DNA from: Betaproteobacteria bacterium
Lineage (GTDB): Bacteria; Pseudomonadota; Gammaproteobacteria; Burkholderiales; Usitatibacteraceae
Length of the DNA: 64,000 nt
Assembly: GCA_016791265.1 (NCBI GenBank)
Contig: JAEUMY010000008.1
Coordinates: 62,001-126,000 of the forward strand
Direction: 5' to 3'
The notes under the pieces were generated by a model. It was not told where the DNA came from. It made no database searches and was given only the letters and a program-made list of their open reading frames with translations. Made by a program: the position numbers and the translations under genes. Shown here piece by piece: positions 44,068 through 53,207 of this stretch. Positions within the stretch are counted from its first letter, which is position 1, and each line of letters begins with the position of its first letter.

Positions 44068-46311
44068 ATGAAATTCCGCTTCCCCATCGTGATCATCGAT
44101 GAAGACTTCCGCTCCGAGAACACCTCGGGACTTGGCATCCGCGCACTGGCCGAGGCGATGGAGAAGGAGGGGATGGAGGTGCTGGGCGTCACCAGCTACG
44201 GCGACCTGTCGCAATTCGCGCAGCAGCAGAGTCGCGCGTCGGCTTTCATCCTCTCCATCGACGACGAAGAATTCACGCCCGGCCCGGAGCTGGACCCGGC
44301 GGTTCTTTCGCTGCGCAAGTTCATCGAGGAAATCCGCTTCAAGAACGCGGACATTCCCATCTATCTCTACGGCGAGACCAAGACCTCGCGCCACATTCCC
44401 AACGACATCCTGCGCGAGCTGCACGGCTTCATCCACATGTTCGAGGACACGCCGGAGTTCGTGGCGCGTCACATCATCCGTGAGGCGAAGTCCTATCTGG
44501 ACGGCCTGGCGCCGCCGTTCTTCCGCGCGTTGGTGCATTACGCGCAGGACGGGTCGTATAGCTGGCACTGTCCCGGTCACTCCGGCGGTGTCGCGTTTCT
44601 CAAGTCGCCTATCGGGCAGATGTTCCACCAGTTCTTCGGCGAGAACATGCTCAGAGCCGACGTGTGCAACGCGGTGGAGGAACTGGGTCAGCTGCTGGAC
44701 CACACCGGGCCGGTTGCGGCCTCCGAGCGCAACGCGGCGCGCATCTTCAATGCCGACCATTGCTTCTTCGTGACCAACGGCACGTCCACCTCCAACAAGA
44801 TGGTGTGGCATGCCAACGTGGCGCCCGGCGACATCGTCGTGGTGGATCGCAACTGCCACAAGTCCATCCTGCACGCGATCATCATGACCGGCGCCAACCC
44901 GGTGTTCCTGATGCCGACGCGCAATCACCTTGGCATCATCGGGCCGATTCCGAAAGAGGAATTCGAGCCTGCGAATATTCGCAAGAAGATCGAGGCCAAC
45001 CCGTTCATCAAGGACAAGAAGGCCAAGCCGCGCATTCTCACGCTGACGCAGTCGACCTACGACGGCGTGCTCTACAACGTGGAGACGCTGAAAGGCATGC
45101 TGGATGGCGAGATCGAAAACCTGCATTTCGACGAAGCCTGGCTGCCGCACGCGACGTTTCACGAGTTTTACAGCGAGATGCACGCCATCGGCAAGAATCG
45201 TCCGCGGCCGAAGGAGACGATGCTCTACGCCACGCATTCCACGCACAAGCTCCTGGCCGGCATTTCGCAGGCGTCGCAGATCATCGTGCGTGACTCGGAG
45301 AAGAAGAAGCTGGACAAGCACATCTTCAACGAGGCGTACCTGATGCACACGTCGACCAGCCCGCAATACGCCATCATCGCGTCATGCGATGTGGCCGCCG
45401 CGATGATGGAACCGCCTGGCGGCACGGCGCTGGTGGAAGAGTCCATCGCCGAGGCGCTCGACTTCCGCCGGGCCATGCGCAAGGTGGATGACGAATTCGG
45501 CAAGGACTGGTGGTTCAAGGTGTGGGGCCCGGACAAGCTGGCCGCCGAGGGCATCGGCTCGCGCGAGGACTGGATGCTGAAGGCCAACGAGAAGTGGCAC
45601 GGCTTCGGCGATCTGGCGCCCGGCTTCAACATGCTGGACCCGATCAAGTCCACCATCGTCACTCCCGGTCTGGATGTGTCCGGCAAGTTCGCCAAGACCG
45701 GCATTCCCGCGTCCATCGTGACCAAGTTCCTCGCCGAACATGGCGTGATCGTCGAGAAGACCGGCCTCTATTCGTTCTTCATCATGTTCACCATCGGCAT
45801 CACCAAGGGCCGCTGGAACACGTTGCTCACCGCGCTGCAGCAGTTCAAGGACGACTACGACAAGAACCAGAAGATGTGGAAAATCCTGCCCGAGTTCATC
45901 GCCACGCAGCCGCAGTACGAGCGCGTGGGATTGCGCGATCTCTGTCAGGAAATCCACGACATGTACAAGGCGAGCGACGTGGCCCGCCTCACGACGGAAA
46001 TGTATCTGTCCAACATGGAGCCGATGATGAGCCCGGCCGACGCATTCGCGCGCATGGCCCATCGCGACATGGATCGCGTGCCCATCGAGGAGCTGGAAGG
46101 CCGCGCGACGGCGGTGCTGCTGACACCGTACCCGCCCGGCATTCCGCTGCTCATTCCGGGCGAGCGCTTCAACAAGACCATCGTGCAGTACCTGAAATTC
46201 GCGCGCGACTTCAATGCGCAGTTTCCCGGATTCGAGACGGACATTCACGGCCTCGTTGAAGAGACGGTGCATGGCAAGGTCGAGTATTACGTGGATTGCC
46301 TGAAGGCCTGA
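44068..46311 (+). CDS. Arginine/lysine/ornithine decarboxylase (PLP, fold type I)
   Basis: 747 residues, full length for this family: N-terminal response-regulator-like wing domain (Val-Ile-Ile-Asp-Glu-Asp-Phe, Ala-Phe-Ile-Leu-Ser), PLP domain with Ser-Thr-His-Lys-Leu-Leu-Ala-Gly containing the Schiff-base Lys, Phe-Asp-Glu-Ala-Trp, and the C-terminal domain ending Val-Asp-Cys-Leu-Lys-Ala. Betaproteobacterial homologues are arginine decarboxylases, so an arginine substrate (agmatine, polyamine supply or acid tolerance) is most likely. Exact palindrome 44971-44982 encodes Ala-Asn-Ile-Arg-Lys-Lys between the domains. Confidence 0.93.
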   Translation: MKFRFPIVIIDEDFRSENTSGLGIRALAEAMEKEGMEVLGVTSYGDLSQFAQQQSRASAFILSIDDEEFTPGPELDPAVLSLRKFIEEIRFKNADIPIYLYGETKTSRHIPNDILRELHGFIHMFEDTPEFVARHIIREAKSYLDGLAPPFFRALVHYAQDGSYSWHCPGHSGGVAFLKSPIGQMFHQFFGENMLRADVCNAVEELGQLLDHTGPVAASERNAARIFNADHCFFVTNGTSTSNKMVWHANVAPGDIVVVDRNCHKSILHAIIMTGANPVFLMPTRNHLGIIGPIPKEEFEPANIRKKIEANPFIKDKKAKPRILTLTQSTYDGVLYNVETLKGMLDGEIENLHFDEAWLPHATFHEFYSEMHAIGKNRPRPKETMLYATHSTHKLLAGISQASQIIVRDSEKKKLDKHIFNEAYLMHTSTSPQYAIIASCDVAAAMMEPPGGTALVEESIAEALDFRRAMRKVDDEFGKDWWFKVWGPDKLAAEGIGSREDWMLKANEKWHGFGDLAPGFNMLDPIKSTIVTPGLDVSGKFAKTGIPASIVTKFLAEHGVIVEKTGLYSFFIMFTIGITKGRWNTLLTALQQFKDDYDKNQKMWKILPEFIATQPQYERVGLRDLCQEIHDMYKASDVARLTTEMYLSNMEPMMSPADAFARMAHRDMDRVPIEELEGRATAVLLTPYPPGIPLLIPGERFNKTIVQYLKFARDFNAQFPGFETDIHGLVEETVHGKVEYYVDCLKA

Positions 46312-46358
46312 GCACTTTGTCCGGTCACGCCTTCGGCGCACGCCTGCGCGAGTCGACT

Positions 46359-46383
46359 CTCTCCCGGCCTCTGGAGGGGAGAG
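46359..46383. repeat. GC-rich hairpin, dispersed-repeat type
   Basis: CTCTCCC...GGGAGAG (46359-46365, 46377-46383) within a stretch like the CTCTCCC/GGAGAGG repeats seen between genes in many proteobacteria. It lies between the decarboxylase stop and the receiver-domain start and may act as terminator or processing hairpin. Confidence 0.45.
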
Positions 46384-46396
46384 GACCAGGGTCGGG

Positions 46397-46819
46397 GTGT
46401 TCGCCGAGCCGTTGTCCCAAAGCGTGGCGGCGGAAGTGACCCACCCCGCGCCTCTCGCCCTCGTTGTCGACGACGACGAAGCCGCACGCGACTTCTGCGA
46501 GCTCGTCATGGTCCGTGCCGGGTTCGCGGTCGAGATGGCCCGCGATGGCTTCACGGCGTTGCGTCTCTTGCAGGCTGGCGATTTCGCCGTCGCGATCTGC
46601 GATATCCGCATGCCCATGCTCGACGGGCTCTCCGTCGTGCGCAACATGCAGAAGAGTGAAAAGCGCTGCCCCATCATTCTCATCACCGCCAACGAAGACC
46701 CGGCCACTCGCCGCCAGGCCGAGGCGCTGGGTGCGCAGTGTCTGCAAAAGCCGGTGACGGAAGCGGCGCTGCGGGCGGCGGTGGCGAGCGCGTTGCCCAG
46801 CCACGTGCCGCCGGTCTGA
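46397..46819 (+). CDS. Single-domain response regulator receiver
   Basis: 140 residues, all receiver domain. Acidic pocket Asp-Asp-Asp-Glu, phosphorylation site Asp in Cys-Asp-Ile-Arg-Met-Pro, conserved Thr in Leu-Ile-Thr-Ala, and Lys in Gln-Lys-Pro-Val. There is no output domain, so it would work as a stand-alone phospho-relay or by binding a partner. No histidine kinase nearby. The GTG start at 46397 overlaps repeat-like sequence; a GTG at 46424 or 46436 would shorten it by 9-13 residues without loss of the fold. Confidence 0.85.
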   Translation: MFAEPLSQSVAAEVTHPAPLALVVDDDEAARDFCELVMVRAGFAVEMARDGFTALRLLQAGDFAVAICDIRMPMLDGLSVVRNMQKSEKRCPIILITANEDPATRRQAEALGAQCLQKPVTEAALRAAVASALPSHVPPV

Positions 46820-46849
46820 CTGGCGGTGATCCGCCCGTCATGGCCCGGA

Positions 46850-46861
46850 GCGAATATTCGC
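46850..46861. repeat. Iterated palindrome GCGAATATTCGC, upstream of RDD operon
   Basis: Exact copy between the receiver gene and the RDD-SpoIIM operon, just upstream of the likely promoter region (CATAAT at 46887-46892). Confidence 0.9.
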
Positions 46862-46967
46862 ATCAGGCAGTGCAACACTTTTTCGGCATAATCGCCCGCT
46901 GAGTGCCGCGCATTGACGGCGCGCAAGTCAGAGGTTCCAAGTCAGAGGTTCCTTAAGGGAGATCGGC

Positions 46968-47492
46968 ATGACCGAAGAGCAGGGCAACATTTACGCGCCC
47001 ACCGAAGTGCGGGTGGACGATGTGCGCGTGGAGGGTGACATCGAGTTGGCGTCGCGCTGGTCGCGCCTCGGGGCGGCGATTGTCGACACGATCATCATCG
47101 GCGTCCCGATTTGGGGCCTGTATTTCCTGCTGCTGGACGACCCACTGAATGTCACCGGAAAGGTTGCGCAGAGCTGGGTATCCGAGTTCTTCGGTTCCCT
47201 GGCGATGTTCGCGGTCGCGTTCGCGTTTTACGCGGCGATCAACTGGTTCCCCCTGCAGGCGTCGGGCCAGACCTGGGGCAAGAAGCTGCTCGCCATCCGC
47301 ATCGTGCGCGGCGACGGTTCTCCCGTCGATGCCAAGCGCGTACTCTTCATTCGCTATCTGCCGATCCAGACCGTGTCCATGGTGCCCTTCATCGGCACGC
47401 TGGTCGCCCTTGTCAACGCCGTGATGATCTTCCGCGAATCCCGCAAGTGTCTGCATGACGATATCGCCGACACCGTCGTGGTGAAGGCGTAA
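46968..47492 (+). CDS. RDD family membrane protein, first
   Basis: 174 residues with AAGGGAGA before the ATG. RDD domain: Ala-Ser-Arg-Trp-Ser-Arg-Leu-Gly-Ala-Ala-Ile-Val-Asp, hydrophobic helices (Phe-Gly-Ser-Leu-Ala-Met-Phe-Ala-Val-Ala-Phe) and a Gly-Lys-Lys-Leu-Leu-Ala-Ile-Arg-Ile-Val motif. RDD proteins are inner-membrane, some linked to Na+/H+ antiport or envelope stress; function here unknown. First gene of an eight-gene same-strand run. Confidence 0.88.
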   Translation: MTEEQGNIYAPTEVRVDDVRVEGDIELASRWSRLGAAIVDTIIIGVPIWGLYFLLLDDPLNVTGKVAQSWVSEFFGSLAMFAVAFAFYAAINWFPLQASGQTWGKKLLAIRIVRGDGSPVDAKRVLFIRYLPIQTVSMVPFIGTLVALVNAVMIFRESRKCLHDDIADTVVVKA

Positions 47493-47514
47493 TCCGCACC
47501 GGACGCCGCGCGCC

Positions 47515-48273
47515 TTGTCCGCCCATCTCCTGCTGGACACCCGCTTGGGTGTGGAGACGCCCGAGGGCGTCGTGCTGGAGTTGCGCCCGGCGGGCCTGGT
47601 GCCGCGCTTCGCCGCGTTCGCGATTGATCTCGTCATCCGCTTCGTGATCTACCTGGTGCTGGGCACGGCCTTGGGTTTCGCCGGGCAGTTCGGCCTGGGC
47701 TTTTTTCTGATCGGCCTCTTCCTCATCGAATGGCTCTATCCCGTGTTCTTCGAGGTGTGGCGGCGCGGCGCCACGCCGGGCAAGCGGGTGATGGGCATCA
47801 CGGTGGTGGAGGACAACGGGCTGCCGGTCAGTTTCGCATCGTCGGTGGTGCGCAACCTGCTGCGCTTTGTCGATTTCCTTCCGCTCTTCTACGGTGCGGG
47901 GCTGGTGGCCTTGCTGCTCACCCGAGATTTCAAACGCCTCGGCGATCTGGCGGCCGGCACGCGCGTGATCTATGTCGATCCGCCCGCGCGTCGGCGCATC
48001 CTGCCGGATGTGGACCCGGCGGCGCCCGCGCGCATTCCGCGTCCCGAGGTGCAGCAAGCGGTGATCGAGCTGGCCGAGCGCTCCACGCGCCTGACACCCG
48101 AGCGCTTGGACGAGCTCTCTTCGCTCGCCGGACGCGCCGTCGGAGTGGATCGCGCCGATCTCACTTCATCGCGAATATTCGCAATCGCCGCGTGGCTTTT
48201 AGGGCGGCGGGCATCGACGGGTGATGCGCGTCCAGGGCAAGGCGGGTCGCCGGGCCGACGGAGCGGGCCATGA
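47515..48273 (+). CDS. RDD family membrane protein, second
   Basis: 252 residues from a TTG start. RDD core with Ala-Gly-Leu-Val-Pro-Arg-Phe-Ala-Ala-Phe-Ala-Ile-Asp, Thr-Pro-Gly-Lys-Arg-Val-Met-Gly, and Arg-Leu-Gly-Asp-Leu-Ala-Ala-Gly-Thr-Arg-Val. The C-terminal 25 residues (after the palindrome 48171-48182, read Ser-Arg-Ile-Phe-Ala-Ile-Ala-Ala-Trp) are low-complexity Gly/Arg-rich. Overlaps the SpoIIM gene by 4 bp. RDD genes lead this operon type in many proteobacteria. Confidence 0.87.
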   Translation: MSAHLLLDTRLGVETPEGVVLELRPAGLVPRFAAFAIDLVIRFVIYLVLGTALGFAGQFGLGFFLIGLFLIEWLYPVFFEVWRRGATPGKRVMGITVVEDNGLPVSFASSVVRNLLRFVDFLPLFYGAGLVALLLTRDFKRLGDLAAGTRVIYVDPPARRRILPDVDPAAPARIPRPEVQQAVIELAERSTRLTPERLDELSSLAGRAVGVDRADLTSSRIFAIAAWLLGRRASTGDARPGQGGSPGRRSGP

Positions 48274-49268
48274 CGCCCATCGAGTTCGAGCGCCGCTATG
48301 CGCCCACCTGGGATCGCCTCGACGCGCTCCTGGGCTGGCTGGATGTGAAGAAGGCGCGATTGCCCGATCAGCACTGGAACGCCGAGTCCATTCCGCCGCT
48401 GTATCGCGAGGTCTGTCACCACCTCGCCCTGGCACGCGACCGCGGCTATCCGGCGTACCTTGTGACGCGACTGAATGGGCTGGTGCAGCGTGCGCATCAG
48501 GTGCTGTATCGGCCGCGCACGCGCTTCTGGACGCTGGCGTGGCGCTACTTCTCGCTCGAGTTTCCCGCGTTGCTCAGGGCAAACCGCGGTCTGATGCTGA
48601 TCGCCGCCGCCGCGTTCGCGCTGCCACTGGTGGTCATGGGGCTGTTGGTCTATTTCCTGCCGGAGCTCATCTACTCGCTGATGCCGCCGGAGGCCGTGGC
48701 GCAGATGGAACGCATGTACAACCCGTCGGGCAGCGTCATCGGGCGCGAGCGGGCAGGCGATTCCGACTTCCTCATGTTCGGCCACTACATCCGCAACAAC
48801 ATCGGAGTGAGCTTCCAGTGTTTCGCGAGCGGATTGCTGTTTGGCGTCGGCAGTCTTTTCTATCTCATCCTGAACGGCCTCATGATCGGCGCCCTGTCCG
48901 GCTATCTCACGCAACTGGGCTACAGCGAGACCTTCTGGAGTTTCGTCTGCGGCCACGGCAGCTTCGAACTCACCGCCATCGCCATCTCCGGCGGTTGCGG
49001 GCTGAAGCTCGGATTCGCGCTGCTGGCGCCCGGCCCGCTCACCCGTCGCGCCGCGCTGGTGGCGGCGGCGAGAGAGGCGGCGCGCATCATGTACGGGGTG
49101 GTGGTGATGCTGGTCATCGCCGCGTTCATCGAAGCGTTCTGGTCCTCGAGTCGCTGGATTCCGAATGAAGTGAAGTATGGCGTGGCGGCACTGCTCTGGA
49201 CGCTGGTGATCTACTACTGCGTCCATCAAGGAAAACCCGCCAGAACCGGGCGCGGACGGGACGAATGA
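48270..49268 (+). CDS. Stage II sporulation protein M family membrane protein
   Basis: 332 residues. N-terminal cytosolic helix bundle, then about five membrane helices; the SpoIIM pattern Asn-Asn-Ile-Gly-Val-Ser-Phe-Gln-Cys-Phe-Ala-Ser-Gly-Leu and Gly-His-Gly-Ser-Phe-Glu-Leu-Thr-Ala-Ile is clear. In non-sporulators this family occurs with MoxR-DUF58 clusters as here; role unknown. Overlaps both neighbours by 4 bp. Confidence 0.88.
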   Translation: MTPIEFERRYAPTWDRLDALLGWLDVKKARLPDQHWNAESIPPLYREVCHHLALARDRGYPAYLVTRLNGLVQRAHQVLYRPRTRFWTLAWRYFSLEFPALLRANRGLMLIAAAAFALPLVVMGLLVYFLPELIYSLMPPEAVAQMERMYNPSGSVIGRERAGDSDFLMFGHYIRNNIGVSFQCFASGLLFGVGSLFYLILNGLMIGALSGYLTQLGYSETFWSFVCGHGSFELTAIAISGGCGLKLGFALLAPGPLTRRAALVAAAREAARIMYGVVVMLVIAAFIEAFWSSSRWIPNEVKYGVAALLWTLVIYYCVHQGKPARTGRGRDE

Positions 49269-50047
49269 ACCTCGAAGCCATCACTCTGAAGCTGCGTCCG
49301 CGTGGCGCCAGCGAGGCCATGGACCTGGGCGTGCGGCTGTTGCAGCGAAACGCGGGCGCCGTGTATGTCGCGTGGGGCGCGACGGTGGCGCCGCTGATGC
49401 TGGCTTGCCTCATGCTCGCCCCCGTGGCCCCTTGGCTGCCGACGCTCGTCATCTGGTGGCTGAAGCCGCTCTACGACCGCATCGCGCTCTTCGTGTTGTC
49501 GCGCGCCGTGTTCGGCCAGCGGGTGGGCGTGCGCGATCTGGATTGGCGGCACATGTTCAGCAGCGGGCTCCTGTGGTCGCTGACGCTCGGGCGGTTCGAT
49601 TTCGCGCGCAGCTTCAACCTGCCCGTGTATCTGCTGGAGGGGCTCAAGGGCAAGCGCCGTCGCGCGCGCTTCAAGGTGCTGCAAAAGCACACGCGCGGCA
49701 ACGCCGTCATGCAGACGGTCACGTTCGTGCATGCGGAACAGGCGTTGATGCTGTCGCTCCTCATGTTGTCGTATCTGTTCATGCCGCGCTGGCTGGATTT
49801 GCCGTTCTTCGACTGGATGATCGGCAAGGACGCGCCCATGTGGTTCACGCTGATGACGCAGGGTTTCTACATCCTTGTGTTGGCGCTGCTGGAACCGATC
49901 TACGTCGCGTCGGGTTTCACGCTGTATCTCAATCGTCGCGTGGAGCTGGAGGCGTGGGACATCGAACTCGATCTCAAGCGCAACCTGCCGGACGACGAGG
50001 GCGCGCGCGCCGTGTCGCCGCCCCATCTGGCGAAGGGCACGCGATGA
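49265..50047 (+). CDS. Integral membrane protein of the MoxR cluster
   Basis: 260 residues with about four hydrophobic segments (for example Trp-Gly-Ala-Thr-Val-Ala-Pro-Leu-Met-Leu and Leu-Leu-Met-Leu-Ser-Tyr-Leu-Phe) and a C-terminal Asn-Arg-Arg-Val-Glu-Leu-Glu-Ala-Trp-Asp-Ile-Glu-Leu-Asp segment. No named family recognised; its fixed place between spoIIM-like and DUF4129 suggests a role in the same complex. ATG/TGA overlaps with both neighbours. Confidence 0.82.
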   Translation: MNLEAITLKLRPRGASEAMDLGVRLLQRNAGAVYVAWGATVAPLMLACLMLAPVAPWLPTLVIWWLKPLYDRIALFVLSRAVFGQRVGVRDLDWRHMFSSGLLWSLTLGRFDFARSFNLPVYLLEGLKGKRRRARFKVLQKHTRGNAVMQTVTFVHAEQALMLSLLMLSYLFMPRWLDLPFFDWMIGKDAPMWFTLMTQGFYILVLALLEPIYVASGFTLYLNRRVELEAWDIELDLKRNLPDDEGARAVSPPHLAKGTR

Positions 50048-50880
50048 GGCGCGCGCTTCTCTCAGTCCTGTTGCTCGCCACGGCATTCGCTGTGGCGGCG
50101 GAGACGGCGACGTGCCCGGCGCCTGCGGAGGACCTGATCCGGCTTGAAGCCAAGGCCGAGGCCGCGTCGGCCGTCGGCGAGACGGCCGATCCGCGACCCT
50201 ACAACGTGGCCCACTCCGAGGTGCGCGACACCATGAAGCGCATTCTCGCCGGCCCCGAGTTCAGTCCCGAGGAAGTGCGCACCGTGCCGCGCGTCAAGTC
50301 GAAGGAAACGAAGCAGCCGAAGGATTCCGACTGGCTCAAGTCGGTCCAGGATTTTTTTCGCGGCCTGGCCGAAATCGCGCGCGTGGTCGTGTGGATTTTC
50401 ATCGCCGTGGCCGTGGTGGCCCTGCTGGTCGGGTTGCATTACTGGTGGCGCGTGTCAGGCCCGCGCCTCGGGTCGGGCAAGGTGGACTTGCCGACCAGTG
50501 TCGCCGGCCTCGACATCCGCCCCGAGTCGCTGCCGGATGACATCGGCGCCGCCGCGCGCGATGCCTGGCGGCGAGGCAACGCGGTCGAAGCACTGTCGCT
50601 GCTCTACCGTGGCGCGCTATCCGCGCTGGTGCTGCGTTTCGATGTCGCCATTCGCGCCTCGTTCACCGAGCAGGAGTGTCTCCGCGCCGCGCGGAAGCGT
50701 CTGGCCAGCGGCGATGTCGTCGAGTATTTCGCGCGGCTGACCCAGGTCTGGGTGTTCGCGGTCTATGCGAAGCGGCTGCCGCCGGACGAGGCCGGCCTCG
50801 CCTTGTGCGACGCTTTCAATCGCAGCTTTGCCGCGCCATCCGCCGCACCCGCCGCGCAATCCATGAGGCCCGCGACATGA
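50044..50880 (+). CDS. DUF4129 membrane protein
   Basis: 278 residues: signal/anchor at the N-terminus, one membrane helix near residue 120 (Val-Val-Trp-Ile-Phe-Ile-Ala-Val-Ala-Val-Val), and a C-terminal DUF4129 region with Ala-Trp-Arg-Arg-Gly-Asn-Ala-Val-Glu-Ala-Leu-Ser-Leu-Leu-Tyr-Arg-Gly-Ala. DUF4129 proteins sit beside MoxR/DUF58 genes and are thought to help couple them to the membrane. Start overlaps upstream stop (ATGAG). Confidence 0.85.
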   Translation: MRRALLSVLLLATAFAVAAETATCPAPAEDLIRLEAKAEAASAVGETADPRPYNVAHSEVRDTMKRILAGPEFSPEEVRTVPRVKSKETKQPKDSDWLKSVQDFFRGLAEIARVVVWIFIAVAVVALLVGLHYWWRVSGPRLGSGKVDLPTSVAGLDIRPESLPDDIGAAARDAWRRGNAVEALSLLYRGALSALVLRFDVAIRASFTEQECLRAARKRLASGDVVEYFARLTQVWVFAVYAKRLPPDEAGLALCDAFNRSFAAPSAAPAAQSMRPAT

Positions 50881-52187
50881 CCGCCCGCCGCCTCTTCCTC
50901 GTCGCCATCGGACTGGGACTCATCGCCCTCACGTGGTGGGCGATCGAGAACGTGACCTGGGAAGAGGTGCGCGTGCCGGCCCAGCCCAAGGGCGAGGCGG
51001 CGCTGAATCCGTTGTTCGCGGCCGAGCGCCTGTTGACCGAGCTGGGCGCCAAGGCCACCTCCGCGCGCAGCTTTCGTGCGGACCTCCTTCCGGCCGACCC
51101 GGCGCGCGCCGTGCTGATCCTCCCGACTCAGCGGCGCACGCTGTCGCCCACGCAGCACGCGACGCTGGAAGACTGGGTGCGGCGGGGCGGCCATCTGGTC
51201 GCGGTCGCGTACTCGATGCATGAACAGGGCGAGCGCGCCGATCCGCTGATGGCGGCGTTGGGGGTGAAGCGGGTGATGCGCAAAGTGCGGCCGAGAACGC
51301 CGCCCGCGCCGCCTCTGGCCCCCGACGCGAATGAAGAGCGCGCGGCCCGGCCCGATGCCGCGCCCCCTCAGCCGGCGCCGGGCGAAGACGACCTGGTCGA
51401 CGACGAATTCGCCCACCTGCCGTCATGGATTCCCCGGCCCAAGATCACCTGCGCCGAGCAGCGCGATGTCGCGGGGTCGGCGCCGCCGCCTTTTCCCGCG
51501 CGTACTTTGCGCGTCTGCTTCTCGCCCTTCTCCGTGCTGCGGTACAGCGCGGCTGCCGGCTCGCAGCCACTCTGGCGCGTCGAGACCGTCCATCGCGCGA
51601 ACAGCCTCCATGCCATCGCGCTGCCGCTCGGTCGCGGGCGGGTCACGGTGCTGTCCGACTGGCGCTTTCTCGCCAACGACGACATCGGGCGCGATGACCA
51701 CGCGGATTTTCTGGTCGCGATGTTGGGCGGGGATCTCAAGGCGCTCACCGTGCTGCTCGTCCCGAGCGAAGATGTGCCGGGCCTGCACAAGCTCATCTGG
51801 CGACACGGCGCGGCGGTCGTGCTGACGCTCGCGGTGCTGCTGACTGTCTTGCTGTGGCGGGCCGGCACGCGGCTGGGGCCGGTGGCCGCGCGCGCCGAGC
51901 CGGTCCGTCGCAGCCTTCTGGAGCATGTGCGGGCGATGGGCGAATTCGTCTGGCGCGAAAAGAGCGCGTCAGCGCTGTGGCGAAGCGCCGTCGCGCGCAC
52001 CAAGCAGCGCACCGCCCGCGTTCTGACACCGACCCGCGACCCCGGCGTGATGGTCCGAGCGCTGGCCAAGAAGAGCGCGCTGCCGGAAGACCTCATTCGC
52101 GAATCACTCTTCCCTTCCACCGACCCCAGCCCGGAACGCTTCGCGCGGGCCATCGCAACATTGGCGAAATTAAGGAAATCACTGTGA
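50877..52187 (+). CDS. DUF4350 membrane protein
   Basis: 436 residues with N-terminal anchor, a Rossmann-like DUF4350 domain (Arg-Ala-Val-Leu-Ile-Leu-Pro-Thr-Gln ... Trp-Val-Arg-Arg-Gly-Gly-His-Leu-Val-Ala), a Pro/Ala/Asp-rich insert near residues 145-185, and a C-terminal hydrophobic segment before a helical tail. DUF4350 accompanies MoxR/DUF58 in envelope-associated clusters. Overlaps upstream and downstream genes by 4 bp. Confidence 0.86.
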   Translation: MTARRLFLVAIGLGLIALTWWAIENVTWEEVRVPAQPKGEAALNPLFAAERLLTELGAKATSARSFRADLLPADPARAVLILPTQRRTLSPTQHATLEDWVRRGGHLVAVAYSMHEQGERADPLMAALGVKRVMRKVRPRTPPAPPLAPDANEERAARPDAAPPQPAPGEDDLVDDEFAHLPSWIPRPKITCAEQRDVAGSAPPPFPARTLRVCFSPFSVLRYSAAAGSQPLWRVETVHRANSLHAIALPLGRGRVTVLSDWRFLANDDIGRDDHADFLVAMLGGDLKALTVLLVPSEDVPGLHKLIWRHGAAVVLTLAVLLTVLLWRAGTRLGPVAARAEPVRRSLLEHVRAMGEFVWREKSASALWRSAVARTKQRTARVLTPTRDPGVMVRALAKKSALPEDLIRESLFPSTDPSPERFARAIATLAKLRKSL

Positions 52188-53191
52188 CCGACATGCCCAA
52201 CACCACGGAAAGCACGCCCAACATCAGCAGCGAGAAAATCGCGCAGGCCGCCGAAGTCCTGCAGCGCTTGAAAGCCGAGATCGGCAAGGCCGTCGTCGGT
52301 CAGGACGGCGTGGTCGAGCAGGTGCTGATCGCGCTGACCGCATCCGGCCATGTGCTCCTGGAGGGGGTGCCGGGCCTTGGCAAGACGCTGCTGGTGCGAG
52401 CGCTCTCGCGCACCTTCAGCGGCAGTTTCGCGCGCGTGCAGTTCACGCCCGACCTGATGCCGTCCGACGTGACCGGCCACACCATGTTCGACAGCGGCAA
52501 GAATGAGTTCCAGATTCGCAAGGGGCCGGTGTTCGCCAACCTGCTCCTGGCCGACGAGATCAATCGCGCCCCGGCCAAGACGCAGTCGGCGCTGCTGGAA
52601 GTGATGCAGGAGTATCAGGTCACGATTGAAGGCACGGCGCTGCCGCTGCCGCTGCCGTTCATGGTGCTCGCCACGCAGAACCCGATCGAGCTGGAGGGCA
52701 CCTATCCGTTGCCAGAGGCGCAGCTGGACCGCTTTCTGCTCAAGGTGGTGGTCGACTATCCCGGCGCGGACGAGGAAAAGGCGCTGGTCACCCGCATCAC
52801 GTCCGGCCACATCGGCGATTCGCTGCAGGTGCAGGATGTCGCCGCCGTGGTGAAGCCGGAGACGGTGCAGGCTTTGCAGCGCGTCGCCGCGCTGCTCGCC
52901 GTGGACGAGCGCATCTATGACTACGCCGTGCGCATCGTGCGCGCCACGCGCACCTGGCCCGGTGTCGCCATCGGCGCGGGGCCGCGCGGCACCATCGGCA
53001 TGATCCGCGCAGCGCGGGCGCATGCGCTCCTCAACAGGCGCGATTTCGTCACGCCGGATGACATCAAGTCGGTGGCCTTGCCCGTTCTGCGACACCGCAT
53101 TTCCCTCGCACCCGATGTGCAGCTCGAAGGCCAGACCCATGACGGCATGCTGAGTCTCATCGTCGATGCCATCGAGGCCCCGCGCAACTGA
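52184..53191 (+). CDS. MoxR-type AAA+ ATPase
   Basis: 335 residues from GTG at 52184 (GTGA overlap, AAGGA upstream). Walker A Gly-Val-Pro-Gly-Leu-Gly-Lys-Thr, Walker B Leu-Leu-Ala-Asp-Glu-Ile-Asn-Arg-Ala-Pro-Ala-Lys, sensor Ala-Thr-Gln-Asn-Pro, Arg finger region Glu-Ala-Gln-Leu-Asp-Arg-Phe. MoxR ATPases act as chaperones maturing membrane or metal proteins, usually with a DUF58 and VWA partners, which fits this cluster. Confidence 0.94.
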   Translation: MTDMPNTTESTPNISSEKIAQAAEVLQRLKAEIGKAVVGQDGVVEQVLIALTASGHVLLEGVPGLGKTLLVRALSRTFSGSFARVQFTPDLMPSDVTGHTMFDSGKNEFQIRKGPVFANLLLADEINRAPAKTQSALLEVMQEYQVTIEGTALPLPLPFMVLATQNPIELEGTYPLPEAQLDRFLLKVVVDYPGADEEKALVTRITSGHIGDSLQVQDVAAVVKPETVQALQRVAALLAVDERIYDYAVRIVRATRTWPGVAIGAGPRGTIGMIRAARAHALLNRRDFVTPDDIKSVALPVLRHRISLAPDVQLEGQTHDGMLSLIVDAIEAPRN

Positions 53192-53207
53192 GCGGCCGGC
53201 ATCGACC